NCBI GenBank assembly: GCA_046328125.1
Contig: JAXLXF010000007.1
Span: 1 to 64,000 of the forward strand
DNA length: 64,000 bases
From: JADZEM01 sp046328125
Lineage (GTDB): Bacteria > Chloroflexota > UBA6077 > JACCZL01
Direction of reading: 5' to 3'
A program made the translations under genes and the position numbers. Every line of letters starts with the position of its first letter. Within the stretch, counting starts at the first letter, position 1. The notes beneath the pieces are model-generated. The model searched no databases. It was not told where the DNA came from and saw only the letters and a list, made by a program, of their open reading frames with translations. Below, one piece after another: positions 16,725 through 25,595 of the stretch.

Positions 16725-17696
16725 ATGGCCGACCTGACACGAGAGCAGCTCATCTGGCTGTACGAGCGGATGAGCCTGATCCGAACGTTCGAAGACCGCG
16801 TGGCCGAGCTGTTCGCCGAGGGGCTGCTGCCCGGCTTCGTCCATCTCTACGCAGGGGAGGAAGCTATCGCCGTTGGCGCCTGCGCGCATCTCACCGACGC
16901 GGACTACATCACCAGCACCCATCGCGGCCACGGCCACTGCATCGCCAAAGGCGTGGAAGTCGGGCCGATGATGGCGGAGCTGTTCGGCAAGGCGACCGGC
17001 TCGTGCAAGGGCAAGGGCGGCTCGATGCACATCGCCGACGTGGACAAGGGGATGCTGGGGGCGAACGGCATCGTCGGCGGCGGCGGGCCGATGGCGTGCG
17101 GCGCGGGCCTGCGCAACAAGCTGCTCGGGGCCGGCGGGGTGGTGCTCTGCTTCTTCGGGGACGGTGCTGCCGAGCAGGGCACGATGCACGAGGCGATGAA
17201 CCTGGCGAGCATCTGGAAGCTGCCGATCGTGTTCGTCTGCGAGAACAACCTGTTCGCCGAGAGCACGCCCTGGTTCTACCACTGCGCCGCCAAGGACATC
17301 GCCGAGCGCGGGGCTGCGTACAACATGCCTGGCCTGCTGGTCGACGGGACGGACGTGTTCGCGGTCCACGAGGCGGTGGGCGAGGCGATCGCACGGGCGC
17401 GGCGCGGCGACGGTCCGTCGCTGATCGAGGCGCGTGCGTTCCGCTACTACGGCCACTTCCAGGGTGACGCGATCCTGTACCGCACGCCAGAGGAGCTGGC
17501 CGAGTACCACCGTCGCGACCCGCTCTCCCAGTTCCGCAAGCGGATGGTGGAGCGCGGGCTGATCGGGGCGGAAGACCTCGACTCGATCGACAAACGCGCG
17601 GTGGAGGCTGTGGAGCAGGCCGTCGTGGACGCGAAGGCCGCCCCGTACCCGGCCCCGACCGAGCTGCTGACCGACGTCTACGTCAGTTACGTCTAA
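16725..17696 (+). CDS. acoA: Thiamine-dependent dehydrogenase E1 alpha (acetoin/pyruvate type)
   Basis: The 323-residue alpha subunit of a TPP-dependent 2-oxo acid or acetoin dehydrogenase E1. The TPP motif is visible as FGDGAAEQG...ENN with G-D-G start and N-N end; HRGHGHCIAKG and GKGGSMHI are typical of AcoA and PDH-E1alpha. GGAGGCTAGGAGC precedes ATG 16725. It is followed by E1 beta after 12 bp and then by an AcoX-like gene, which favours acetoin over pyruvate as substrate. E2 and E3 genes are not in the cluster. Confidence 0.85.
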   Translation: MADLTREQLIWLYERMSLIRTFEDRVAELFAEGLLPGFVHLYAGEEAIAVGACAHLTDADYITSTHRGHGHCIAKGVEVGPMMAELFGKATGSCKGKGGSMHIADVDKGMLGANGIVGGGGPMACGAGLRNKLLGAGGVVLCFFGDGAAEQGTMHEAMNLASIWKLPIVFVCENNLFAESTPWFYHCAAKDIAERGAAYNMPGLLVDGTDVFAVHEAVGEAIARARRGDGPSLIEARAFRYYGHFQGDAILYRTPEELAEYHRRDPLSQFRKRMVERGLIGAEDLDSIDKRAVEAVEQAVVDAKAAPYPAPTELLTDVYVSYV

Positions 17697-17708
17697 CGGG
17701 AGAGCATC

Positions 17709-18779
17709 ATGACGGACCGTGTGATCACGTTCCGCGACGCGATCAACGAGGCAATGCGCCTCGAGATGCGCCGCGATCCGAACGTCATCTTGATGGGCGA
17801 GGACGTCGCCGGCGGCGCTCGCCTGCCACACATCGAAGGCGAGGGTAAGGAGGCCTGGGGCGGCGTGATGGGCGTCTCCCACGGGCTCGTGCAGGAGGCC
17901 GGCCGAGACCGGGTGCTGGACACGCCGATCAGCGAGTCGGCGTTCATCGGCGCGGCCATGACGGCAGCAGCCACCGGGCTCCGCCCGATCGCCGAGCTGA
18001 TGTTCGTGGACTTCTTCGGCGTCTGTATGGACCAGATCTTCAACCAGGGCGCCAAGCTGCGCTACATGTTTGGCGGCAAGGCGCGCGTGCCGGTGGTGAT
18101 CAGGACCATGATCGGCGCCGGGACGCGAGCGGCCGGCCAGCATTCCGGCTGCCACTACTCGGTGTTCACGCACATGCCCGGCTTGAAGACCGTCGTCCCC
18201 TCGACGCCGGCCGATGCCAAGGGGCTGCTGGCCGCCGCCATCCGCGACGACGACCCGGTGATCTTCTTCGAGCACAAGGTGCTGTACAACGCGAAGGGGC
18301 CGGTGCCGGAGGGCGAGTACGTCATCCCGCTGGGGAAGGCGGACGTCAAGCGGACCGGCAAGGACGTGACGATCGTCGCCATCGGCAGGATGGTCACCCT
18401 GGCGCTCCAGGCGGCCGAGACCCTCGCCACCGAGCAGGGGATCGAGGCCGAGGTGGTGGACCCACGCACCCTCTCGCCGCTCGACACCGAGACGCTGCTC
18501 GCCTCCATCAAGAAGACCCATCGTCTGGTGGTGGTGGACGAGGACAACCCGCGCTGCAGTATCGCTGGCGACCTCGTGACGCTGGCCGCGACGCAGGCGT
18601 TCGACTATCTGGACGGGCCGCCGCGGGTGGTCACGGCTCCACATGCGATCGTGCCGTTCAGCCCGACACTGGAGGATCTGTACGTGCCGTCCGTCGCCAG
18701 CATTGCGCGGGCGGCGAGAATCGCCGTGGGACAGGAAGTGCCAGCCGAGGCTGCCACGCTGGCGACAGCCGCGAGGTAG
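17709..18779 (+). CDS. acoB: Thiamine-dependent dehydrogenase E1 beta (acetoin/pyruvate type)
   Basis: The 356-residue partner of the preceding gene. It shows the transketolase pyrimidine-binding domain (about 5-190: MGEDVAGGARLPH..., TPISESAFIGAAMTAA) and the transketolase C-terminal domain (about 210-330: EAEVVDPRTLSPLD). It starts at ATG 17709 with GGGAG upstream. The alpha2-beta2 E1 complex would decarboxylate its substrate and pass the acyl or acetaldehyde unit to a lipoyl E2, which must be encoded elsewhere. Confidence 0.88.
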   Translation: MTDRVITFRDAINEAMRLEMRRDPNVILMGEDVAGGARLPHIEGEGKEAWGGVMGVSHGLVQEAGRDRVLDTPISESAFIGAAMTAAATGLRPIAELMFVDFFGVCMDQIFNQGAKLRYMFGGKARVPVVIRTMIGAGTRAAGQHSGCHYSVFTHMPGLKTVVPSTPADAKGLLAAAIRDDDPVIFFEHKVLYNAKGPVPEGEYVIPLGKADVKRTGKDVTIVAIGRMVTLALQAAETLATEQGIEAEVVDPRTLSPLDTETLLASIKKTHRLVVVDEDNPRCSIAGDLVTLAATQAFDYLDGPPRVVTAPHAIVPFSPTLEDLYVPSVASIARAARIAVGQEVPAEAATLATAAR

Positions 18780-18939
18780 CCGCCACCTACCCCCCGATCG
18801 GGGCCGGCGCCGACGGGCCAACCGGTGGTCCACCAGGACGAGAGGCGAGCCCGCCCGGCGCCGACCCCCTTTCTCCGTGACGGCCTCGGCGACGAGGCGA
18901 AGAGTGGAGGGGCCGGGCGCCTGCCCGGTCCAGACTACG

Positions 18940-19941
18940 ATGAGCATCGGAATCATCGCCAACCCAGCCTCGGGCAAGGACATCCGCCGACTGGTGGCTC
19001 AGGGCTCGGTCTTCGACACCAGCGAGAAGACGAACATCTTGCGGCGCGTCCTCCGCGCCATCGACGCGCTCGGCGGCGAGCAGGTGCTCATCATGCCCGA
19101 CACCGACGCCATGGGGGCGCGGGCGCTCGACGGCCTGCACCTGAGCCTGGACGCTACCGTCCTGAACATGCCGATGACCGGCACGGCCCAGGACTCGGCG
19201 GAAGCGGCACGACGGATGGCCAGCCTCGGCGCACGCTGCATCATCACCCTCGGCGGCGACGGCACCAACCGCGCGGTGGCAGCGGGCTGCGGCGACGTCC
19301 CCCTGCTGCCGATCTCGACCGGGACCAACAACGTCTTCTCGTCGATGGTCGAGGGCACCGTCGCGGGACTGGCAGCGGCGGTCATCGCGAGCGGTCGGAT
19401 CGAGGTCGAGCGCGTGACGCACCCCGCCAAGCGGCTGGACGTGGAGGTTGACGGACGGTCAGCCGACCTGGCCCTGATCGACGCGGCGACGACCCGCGAC
19501 CTGTTCGTCGCGAGCCGGGCGCTCTGGGAGCCGGGCAAGCTGGTGGAAGCGATCCTGACGCGCGCGCACCCGGCGACGGTCGGGCTGGCTGCCGTGGGCG
19601 GCTGCCTGGCGACGGTCGATGCCGACGATCCGTGGGCGCTGTACGTCCGGTTCGGCCCCGGGGGGCGCCGCGTGCTGGCGCCGCTGGCGCCGGGCCTCGT
19701 CGTGTCGATCGAGGTTGCCAGATGGCGGATCGTGGACATCGGCGAGACGGTGAGATTTGAATCCGGCGACTTCACCGTCGCGCTGGACGGCGAGCGGGAG
19801 CTGGAAGTGAGCCGCCTGCAGAGCGTGCGGGCGCGCGTCTCGCTGGACGGTCCCCGGGTGGTGGACGTGGCGGCCTGCCTGCGCGAGGGAGCCCGGCAGG
19901 GCATGTTCGACCTGAGAGTGCCGGCTCAGGCATCCGCCTGA
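18940..19941 (+). CDS. acoX: AcoX-like ATP-NAD-kinase-fold protein
   Basis: A 333-residue protein of the ATP-NAD/diacylglycerol kinase fold. It has IIANPASGKDIRRL near the start, then TLGGDGTNRAVAAGCGDVPLLPISTGTNN, the GGDGT nucleotide motif. This is the hallmark of AcoX, a gene found with acetoin dehydrogenase operons whose reaction is not well defined. The ATG at 18940 fits the domain start; the frame is open further upstream but that part looks non-coding. It lies 160 bp after acoB. Its end overlaps the convergent DksA-like gene by 16 bp. Confidence 0.85.
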   Translation: MSIGIIANPASGKDIRRLVAQGSVFDTSEKTNILRRVLRAIDALGGEQVLIMPDTDAMGARALDGLHLSLDATVLNMPMTGTAQDSAEAARRMASLGARCIITLGGDGTNRAVAAGCGDVPLLPISTGTNNVFSSMVEGTVAGLAAAVIASGRIEVERVTHPAKRLDVEVDGRSADLALIDAATTRDLFVASRALWEPGKLVEAILTRAHPATVGLAAVGGCLATVDADDPWALYVRFGPGGRRVLAPLAPGLVVSIEVARWRIVDIGETVRFESGDFTVALDGERELEVSRLQSVRARVSLDGPRVVDVAACLREGARQGMFDLRVPAQASA

Positions 19942-20321
19942 GCGGCCCTTCCGACCCGGCTGTTCGCGCACGCGAGGCAGAACTTCGCCCAGGGCAGTGC
20001 CTCCAGGCGCCCGACCTCGACGTCGCTGCCACACCGTTCGCAGCTGCCGTAGCGCGCCTGCGCGATGCGCCGCAACGCCGCCTCGACCTCGGCCAGTCGA
20101 CGGCGGGCCGCCTCTTCGAGGCCAAAGTCGAGCTCCTGCTCGGCAAGGTCGCTCGCGACGTCGGCCGGCGGGCCGAGCGCGGCGCCCTCCTCGGCCTGAC
20201 TCGCGCCGAGCGTGCGCTCGGCATCGGCGAGTGCGTGGAGGCTCGCTTCGATTCGATCTCGCTCTCGTTCCAGCGCCGACGTCAGCTCTCCGAGCGTCGA
20301 CGGCGACATGCTGCTGTTCAT
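19926..20321 (-). CDS. DksA/TraR-family zinc-finger protein
   Basis: A 131-residue protein with an N-terminal coiled-coil region (about 10-85) and a C-terminal four-cysteine zinc finger, C-E-R-C...C-L-A-C, separated by about 20 residues. The family binds the RNA polymerase secondary channel and tunes transcription during starvation. Coiled-coil tip residues are not the classical DxxDxA of DksA, so TraR-like or general stress (YocK/YteA-like) is a better guess. It overlaps acoX tail to tail. A 20-bp inverted repeat lies 15 bp upstream of its start. Confidence 0.85.
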   Translation of the reverse strand: MNSSMSPSTLGELTSALERERDRIEASLHALADAERTLGASQAEEGAALGPPADVASDLAEQELDFGLEEAARRRLAEVEAALRRIAQARYGSCERCGSDVEVGRLEALPWAKFCLACANSRVGRAAQADA

Positions 20322-20335
20322 GGCGACACCCCAGT

Positions 20336-20355
20336 ACGACTCGTCGTCGAGTCGT
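20336..20355. promoter_or_regulatory. Inverted repeat upstream of the DksA-like gene
   Basis: ACGACTCG and CGAGTCGT flank a 4-bp TCGT spacer, 15 bp before the minus-strand start at 20321. Position and symmetry suit an operator for the DksA-like gene or for the divergent 2TM gene. No second copy was found, so the function is a guess. Confidence 0.35.
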
Positions 20356-20536
20356 CACCAGCATTCTGTCGGCGGCCGGTTGCCAGCGGCGTTGCGCTGT
20401 GTAGACGGCAGGTGACCGTCTCGCGCCGCCGCTCTGGCAGCGACGTTCACGCGCCGGCTACCTTCGGCATCCAGGCGTGCAACGTGACCCGCCCATCATG
20501 AAACCGCGGGCGCAATCAGCGAAGCGGAGGGCGAAG

Positions 20537-20905
20537 ATGGACGAGCACAGCGACTATCAGCGCGCTCTGGAGCGCGTACGAGCCCTGCGCGGATTCTACG
20601 TCCACCTCATGGTCTACGTCGCCGTGAACCTGGGCCTGATGGCCATCGACTGGCTGACCGACCCACCTGGCCTGACCTGGGCGTACTACCCGCTCGTGGG
20701 CTGGGGTGTGGCTCTCGCGATCCACGCTCTTAACCTCTTCGTCGCCGACGGCCTGTTCGGCCCACGGTGGGAGGAGCGCAAGGTCAGGGAGCTGTTGAGC
20801 CGAGAGCGCAGTCGGCGGGAGCAGGCCGGAGAGCATGGGCTGCCTGCCGAATCTGACGAAGTACTGGAAGACCTGGGCGGTCGCTCGACCGGAAGACCGC
20901 GATAA
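20537..20905 (+). CDS. Small 2TM-domain membrane protein
   Basis: A 122-residue protein with an amphipathic N-terminus (YQRALERVRALRGFYVHL), two membrane helices (about 22-42 and 50-72) and a charged cytoplasmic tail. This is the pattern of the 2TM domain family, often fused to LytTR or histidine kinases but here alone. GGAGGGCGAAG precedes ATG 20537 and rules out the upstream ATG at 20477. Function unknown; a membrane sensor or scaffold is conceivable. Confidence 0.78.
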   Translation: MDEHSDYQRALERVRALRGFYVHLMVYVAVNLGLMAIDWLTDPPGLTWAYYPLVGWGVALAIHALNLFVADGLFGPRWEERKVRELLSRERSRREQAGEHGLPAESDEVLEDLGGRSTGRPR

Positions 20906-21121
20906 CCCGGACGGCGCCAAAGCGGAGCGCGGCTTGCCGTGGTGGCGATCTCCTTCGCAGCTGCTTCCTTGCGATGACGGCCGCCACCGCGTTCGCGCTC
21001 GCGGCGCTGGCCGTCGTTGGGATCTGGGTGCCGGCCGGCTGGTGGCGCGGGCTTGCTGGCGCGGGAGCAGCGCTCGGGAGCTCCGGACGGACACGCACCC
21101 GTCCATCGAATGGAAGCCACC

Positions 21122-23077
21122 ATGAAGTCGATACCAGAGTGTTGCGTGAAGAGACCGTATCTTGCTGCACTCACGTCGGTAACGCTGGCGACAGGGGGTG
21201 TGCCGGCGTCGCTCTCCCGCTGGCGCCGTCGCCTGTCATGTGCGCTCATCGCGACCATGACCGTGCTCACAGCCGCTCTGGCGCCTCCATCGCACCCGCT
21301 GCCGACTGCCTTCGCCCAGGCTCCACCGGATCTCAGCATCACGAAGTCACACGACGGCGCCTACTACGTCGGCAGCACGAACACCCGATTCATCTTCGAC
21401 CTCCACAACGCCTATACGGCAGGCCCGGCCAACGGCGGGATCACGCTTCGTGATCCGCTGCCACCGGGGATCACCTTCAACTCGATCGTGAGCCAGAGCG
21501 GCGCCGGCACCTGGAGCTGTTCAGGCCCGTACGTCGTGATGTGCACCAATCCTGGCCCGATGCCGACCAATGGCTACAGCTACCTCGCCATCAAGGTTGA
21601 CATCGGGGCGGCGGCTGTCGGGGAGCAGTCGAACAGTGTGACCGTCTCAACCCCGGGTGAGAGCAACGTCACCGACAATCGTGCGACCGACACCGTCACG
21701 GTCACCGCGCTGCCCGGACCGCCAGATCTGAAGCTCGTCAAATCTCACCAGGGGCAGTTCTACGTCAACAGCCCGAGTGCCGTCTACGTCATGCAGATCG
21801 TGAACAACGCGGGCGGTCCGACCACCGCGCCACTCAACCTCGAGGATCCCTTGCCGACCGGGATGACCTACAACTCGATCACCATGCAGTCTGGGGGCTG
21901 GACCTGCTCCGGCACCACGACCGTCTCTTGCACCAATCCCGGCCCGCTGCTCACCGACGGCAACAACTACCTCTTCGTCAAGGTCGACGTCGCGCCGGCC
22001 GCCGCCGGGCAGCGCTCCAACACTGCGACTGTCTCGACCCAGGGCGAGACGAATCTCGCCAACAACAGCTCGACTGACACGCTCACGGTTGCGAGCTCCC
22101 CGCCATTCCCAGATCTGCGCGCCGCCAAGTCTCACACCGGCGACTTCACTGTCGGCAGCGCCAACGCGCAGTACTACCTCGCCGCCAGCAACCTGGGCGG
22201 CCCGACCACCGGGTCCGTCACGCTCACCGACGTCCTGCCGACCGGGATCACCTACAACTCGATCGTCAGCCAGTCTGGCAACTGGGCCTGCTCCGGTCCC
22301 AGTACCGTCAGCTGCACGAACACTGGCTCGATCGCATCCGGCGCCACCAGTTGGGTCGTGATCCGGGTCAACCTCACGCCAGCCGCTGTGGGGCAACGGT
22401 CCAATACCGTCACTGTCGTGACCGCCGACGATGCGAATCCCGACAACAACACGTCGCAGCCTGATGTCGTCACGGTCGCCCCGCTGCTGTTTCCTCTGAC
22501 GGTGACAAAGTACGGCGCCGGTTCCGGCACGGTTACCAGCACGCCGCCCGGGATCAACTGTGGCAGCGACTGCGCCGAGAACTACGTCGCCGGCACCGTC
22601 GTCACGTTGACGGCGAGCCCGATCGGCTCGTATTTCGCCGGCTGGAGCGGCGCCTGCTCGGGCTCCGGGACCTGTCAGGCCACGATGAACAGCTCGAAAG
22701 GCGTGACGGCCACATTCCAGAAGAACAACGTCGGCGTGCAGGTACAGCCCGTGCCAGGCATCCCGCCGAGCGGAGGCAAGACCCTCCTGGCAACGCTCAC
22801 CGCGCGGGCCGGGTGCGGCCCCATTCAGCGCGTCGTCTTCGGCGTCGCGGGGCATCCGTTCGACAACGCGCGCGTCACGGTGACAACGCCGGGCGGTGGG
22901 CCTGCGAATCAGACCACCGGTTTCACGTACACGCCCCCGTCGGGGACGACGTCCACGTCGTTCACGATCCAGAGGGTCGCCCCATCCGGTGGCGCGACCG
23001 TCAACCCGATTCACTTCGTGGACGGTTGCGGCGACTGGGTGACCTTTGTGGGCGGCGGCCCCAACGCCTTCCACTGA
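21122..23077 (+). CDS. Secreted DUF11-repeat surface protein
   Basis: A 651-residue exported protein. A long N-region with W-R-R-R leads to a hydrophobic stretch and a probable cleavage after AFAQA (about residue 67). Three consecutive DUF11-type beta-sandwich repeats follow, of about 125-130 residues each, sharing K-S-H, DPLPxG(I/M)TxNSI, W-x-C-S-G and S-C-T-N-P-G blocks. Then comes one InlB-type bacterial repeat (GSGTVTSTPPGINC...FAGWSG) and a C-terminal domain. Paired cysteines in each repeat suggest disulfides outside the cell. No sortase signal or membrane anchor is seen at the C-terminus. Adhesion or cell-wall role inferred. Confidence 0.82.
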   Translation: MKSIPECCVKRPYLAALTSVTLATGGVPASLSRWRRRLSCALIATMTVLTAALAPPSHPLPTAFAQAPPDLSITKSHDGAYYVGSTNTRFIFDLHNAYTAGPANGGITLRDPLPPGITFNSIVSQSGAGTWSCSGPYVVMCTNPGPMPTNGYSYLAIKVDIGAAAVGEQSNSVTVSTPGESNVTDNRATDTVTVTALPGPPDLKLVKSHQGQFYVNSPSAVYVMQIVNNAGGPTTAPLNLEDPLPTGMTYNSITMQSGGWTCSGTTTVSCTNPGPLLTDGNNYLFVKVDVAPAAAGQRSNTATVSTQGETNLANNSSTDTLTVASSPPFPDLRAAKSHTGDFTVGSANAQYYLAASNLGGPTTGSVTLTDVLPTGITYNSIVSQSGNWACSGPSTVSCTNTGSIASGATSWVVIRVNLTPAAVGQRSNTVTVVTADDANPDNNTSQPDVVTVAPLLFPLTVTKYGAGSGTVTSTPPGINCGSDCAENYVAGTVVTLTASPIGSYFAGWSGACSGSGTCQATMNSSKGVTATFQKNNVGVQVQPVPGIPPSGGKTLLATLTARAGCGPIQRVVFGVAGHPFDNARVTVTTPGGGPANQTTGFTYTPPSGTTSTSFTIQRVAPSGGATVNPIHFVDGCGDWVTFVGGGPNAFH

Positions 23078-23107
23078 CAGCGGGGCACGCAGAAAGGCCG
23101 GTCAACT

Positions 23108-24655
23108 ATGCGAGAGAGATCGATCGCCATCATTGGAGCCGGGGTAGCTGGCCTGGCGACGGGCTGCTACGCCCAGATGAACGGCTACCGGACCCGAATC
23201 TTCGAGATGCACGACGTGCCGGGCGGGGTCTGCACCTCCTGGCGCCGCGACGGCTACGTCTTCGACGGCTGCTTACAGTGGCTGATGGGCTCGCGCTCCG
23301 GCTCGCCGCTCAACCACGTCTGGCAGGAGCTCGGCGCGCTGGCCGGCCGGGAGGTCGTGGATCACGACGAATACCTGCGCGTGGAGGGGCGCGACGGTCG
23401 GACGCTGATCGTCTACGCGGACGCCGACCGCTTCGAGCGCCACCTTCGCGAGCTGGCGCCAGCTGACGCGGCTGTCAGCCACGCGCTGTGCGACGCCATC
23501 CGACGCTGCGCCGAGATCGACCGGGGTGACGGCTCGGAGCACGGGCTCGCCTCGGCGACGAGCTGGCTCGCCGCCGGCATCCATCTGCTGCCGGCCGTCC
23601 CGACGTTGGCCGGGCTGCTGGGCATCACCTGGCAGGAGCTCGCCGCCCGCTTCACCGACCGCTTCGTCCGCGACGCTATCCGGTCGATCGCCGACATCCC
23701 GGACTTCCCGGCCCTGCTCGGCCTGATGCCGCTCGTCTGGATGCACGCCCGCGACGCTGGCTATCCGGTGGGCGGGTCGCTGGCGTTCGCCCAGGCTATC
23801 GAGCAGCGCTACCGCGAGCTCGGAGGTGAGATCGAATACGGCGCACGCGTGGCGAAGATCCTGGTCGAGGACGGTCGTGCGGTCGGGGTGCGGCTGGTGG
23901 ACGGCGCCGAGCACCGAGCGGACGACGTCGTCTCGGCGGCGGACGGGCACGCGACGGTGTTCGACCTGCTCGGCGGTCGGCATGTGACCCCGGCGCTGAT
24001 CCGCGCCTACCGGACTCAGCCGGTCTTCAGGCCGCTGGTGCAGGTGTCGCTGGGCGTCGCGCGCGACCTCTCGGCAGAGCCGCACGCGCTCACCTTCCCG
24101 TTGCCCACGCCGACCGCCATCGCCGGCGAGGTCCGCGAGTCGCTGACCGCCCGCCACTTCGGGTACGACCCGACGCTCGCGCCGGCCGGCAAGTCCGTCG
24201 TCGAGGTTCTGCTGGACACGGAGTACGACCTGTGGGCTCGGCTGGCCCAGGATCCGGAGCGGTATCGCGCGGAGAAGGACATCATCGCCGAGGCGGTCGT
24301 CGCGGCGCTCGACGGGCGCTTTCCGGGCCTCGCGCGAGACGTCGAGGCGCTCGACGTGGCGACGCCGATGACCTGGGAGCGCATCACCGGCAACTGGCGC
24401 GGTGCGTACGAAGCCTGGCTGCCGACGCGGGGCAACTTGATCGCGAGCCTGTGTGGCGGCACCCGCGCGACGCTGCCCGGCCTGGAGCGCTTCTTCATGA
24501 CCGGCCAGTGGGTGACCGGTGGCGGCTTGCCGGTCGTGGCGCCGGCGGCGCGCAGCCTCGTGCAGACGATCTGCAAGCGAGACCGACGACCGTTCGTGAC
24601 GAGTGTGGCGACACGCGTGCCAGCGCGTGTCGCCACAGCGGGAGTGGCTAGATGA
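23108..24655 (+). CDS. CrtI-like FAD-dependent oxidoreductase
   Basis: A 515-residue flavoprotein of the phytoene desaturase / retinol saturase group. The dinucleotide motif IIGAGVAGLATGCYAQ is followed by an acidic strand end and M-H-D-V-P-G-G-V. The C-terminal FAD-contact region includes F-F-M-T-G-Q-W-V-T-G-G-G-L-P. Carotenoid genes such as crtB are absent nearby, so a lipid or isoprenoid substrate is only inferred. It starts at ATG 23108, 30 bp after the surface protein, and its end overlaps the convergent Usp by 8 bp. Confidence 0.82.
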   Translation: MRERSIAIIGAGVAGLATGCYAQMNGYRTRIFEMHDVPGGVCTSWRRDGYVFDGCLQWLMGSRSGSPLNHVWQELGALAGREVVDHDEYLRVEGRDGRTLIVYADADRFERHLRELAPADAAVSHALCDAIRRCAEIDRGDGSEHGLASATSWLAAGIHLLPAVPTLAGLLGITWQELAARFTDRFVRDAIRSIADIPDFPALLGLMPLVWMHARDAGYPVGGSLAFAQAIEQRYRELGGEIEYGARVAKILVEDGRAVGVRLVDGAEHRADDVVSAADGHATVFDLLGGRHVTPALIRAYRTQPVFRPLVQVSLGVARDLSAEPHALTFPLPTPTAIAGEVRESLTARHFGYDPTLAPAGKSVVEVLLDTEYDLWARLAQDPERYRAEKDIIAEAVVAALDGRFPGLARDVEALDVATPMTWERITGNWRGAYEAWLPTRGNLIASLCGGTRATLPGLERFFMTGQWVTGGGLPVVAPAARSLVQTICKRDRRPFVTSVATRVPARVATAGVAR

Positions 24656-25565
24656 CCGTCACCGTCTTCGCCGCCGGTCTCTTCGCATCGCTCGCCGCCG
24701 ACTGATGCGCGGAGACCGAGCGCAGCAGCAAGAGTGGCGTGGTGGCGCGATGGAGGACGGACGTCGCCACGCTGCCCATCGTCAGCCGCGAGAGGCCGCC
24801 GGCGCCGTGTGTGGACATCACGATCAGATCCACCTTCTCGTCGCGGGCCACTGACGCGATCTTCGCCGCCGGGTCGCCGGCCGCGATGAGGCGCGTGATC
24901 CGCTTGCCGGCGATGCTCGGACTGGTGGAGATGCCGTCGAGATAGGCCCGAGCGTCGTCGAGCAAGCCCTGGCTCTGGGCCGGCAGGTACGCCGTTCCGA
25001 GCGCCGCGAAGCCGTCCGCCGGCTCGACCACCCGCATCAGCACCAGCTCGCCGTGGAGCGCTTCGGCGATCTCCCCGGCCAGCCCGAGCGCCGCCTCGCC
25101 AAGCGAGGAGCCGTCCAGCGGCACGAGCAGCCGGAACGGACCTTCGATGGACCAGTCCCGCCCACAGGCCGCCGAGATCAGGGCGATCGGCAGGGTGGTG
25201 CGACGGAGCACCGCGTCGGCAGTGCTGCCGTACAGCCAGCGGCCCAGACCGCCGCGCCCATGTGTGGACATCACGATGGCGTCGGCGTGCGCTTCGTCAG
25301 CCGCGCGCAGGATGGCGTCCGCGGCGGGACCGTGGATGACGCGGGTCTCGACGCGCAGTCCCATCTCGTCGAGCGACGCGGCCAGGTCCGTGATCCTGCC
25401 GACCGCGTCGGCAGCGGACGGGATGTCGTCGCGCTGGAGCGGGATCGTCTCGTCGTGGATCAGGATCAGCTCGCCCCCGAACACCTTCGCCAGACCGGCT
25501 GCGTACGGCAGCGCCCGCTCGGAGCGCCGCGAGCCGTCGAGCGGGACCAGAATCCTGGCAAACAT
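24648..25565 (-). CDS. Universal stress protein, two Usp domains
   Basis: The third two-domain Usp of the window, 305 residues. Nucleotide motifs are STHGRGGLGRWLYGS and STHGAGGLSRLTMGS. It most resembles the Usp at 15438. It is 30 bp downstream of the OmpR-type regulator gene on the same strand, so the two probably form one transcript and the regulator may control it. The last codons overlap the convergent oxidoreductase gene. Confidence 0.92.
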   Translation of the reverse strand: MFARILVPLDGSRRSERALPYAAGLAKVFGGELILIHDETIPLQRDDIPSAADAVGRITDLAASLDEMGLRVETRVIHGPAADAILRAADEAHADAIVMSTHGRGGLGRWLYGSTADAVLRRTTLPIALISAACGRDWSIEGPFRLLVPLDGSSLGEAALGLAGEIAEALHGELVLMRVVEPADGFAALGTAYLPAQSQGLLDDARAYLDGISTSPSIAGKRITRLIAAGDPAAKIASVARDEKVDLIVMSTHGAGGLSRLTMGSVATSVLHRATTPLLLLRSVSAHQSAASDAKRPAAKTVTVI

Positions 25566-25595
25566 CGTGGCCTCCTTCGGCTCTCGTAGGCCGCG

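Noticed and set aside
16536..18983. An 815-codon open frame on the minus strand opposite acoA/acoB.
   Set aside because: The product is rich in His, Arg, Gly and Asp with no domain, and it mirrors two well-recognised genes. It is an artefact of high GC.
20974..21121. A possible short hydrophobic peptide starting at ATG 20974 (MTAATAFALAALAVVG).
   Set aside because: No ribosome site, and the frame runs on into the DUF11 gene in a wrong frame. Not strong enough to list as a gene.
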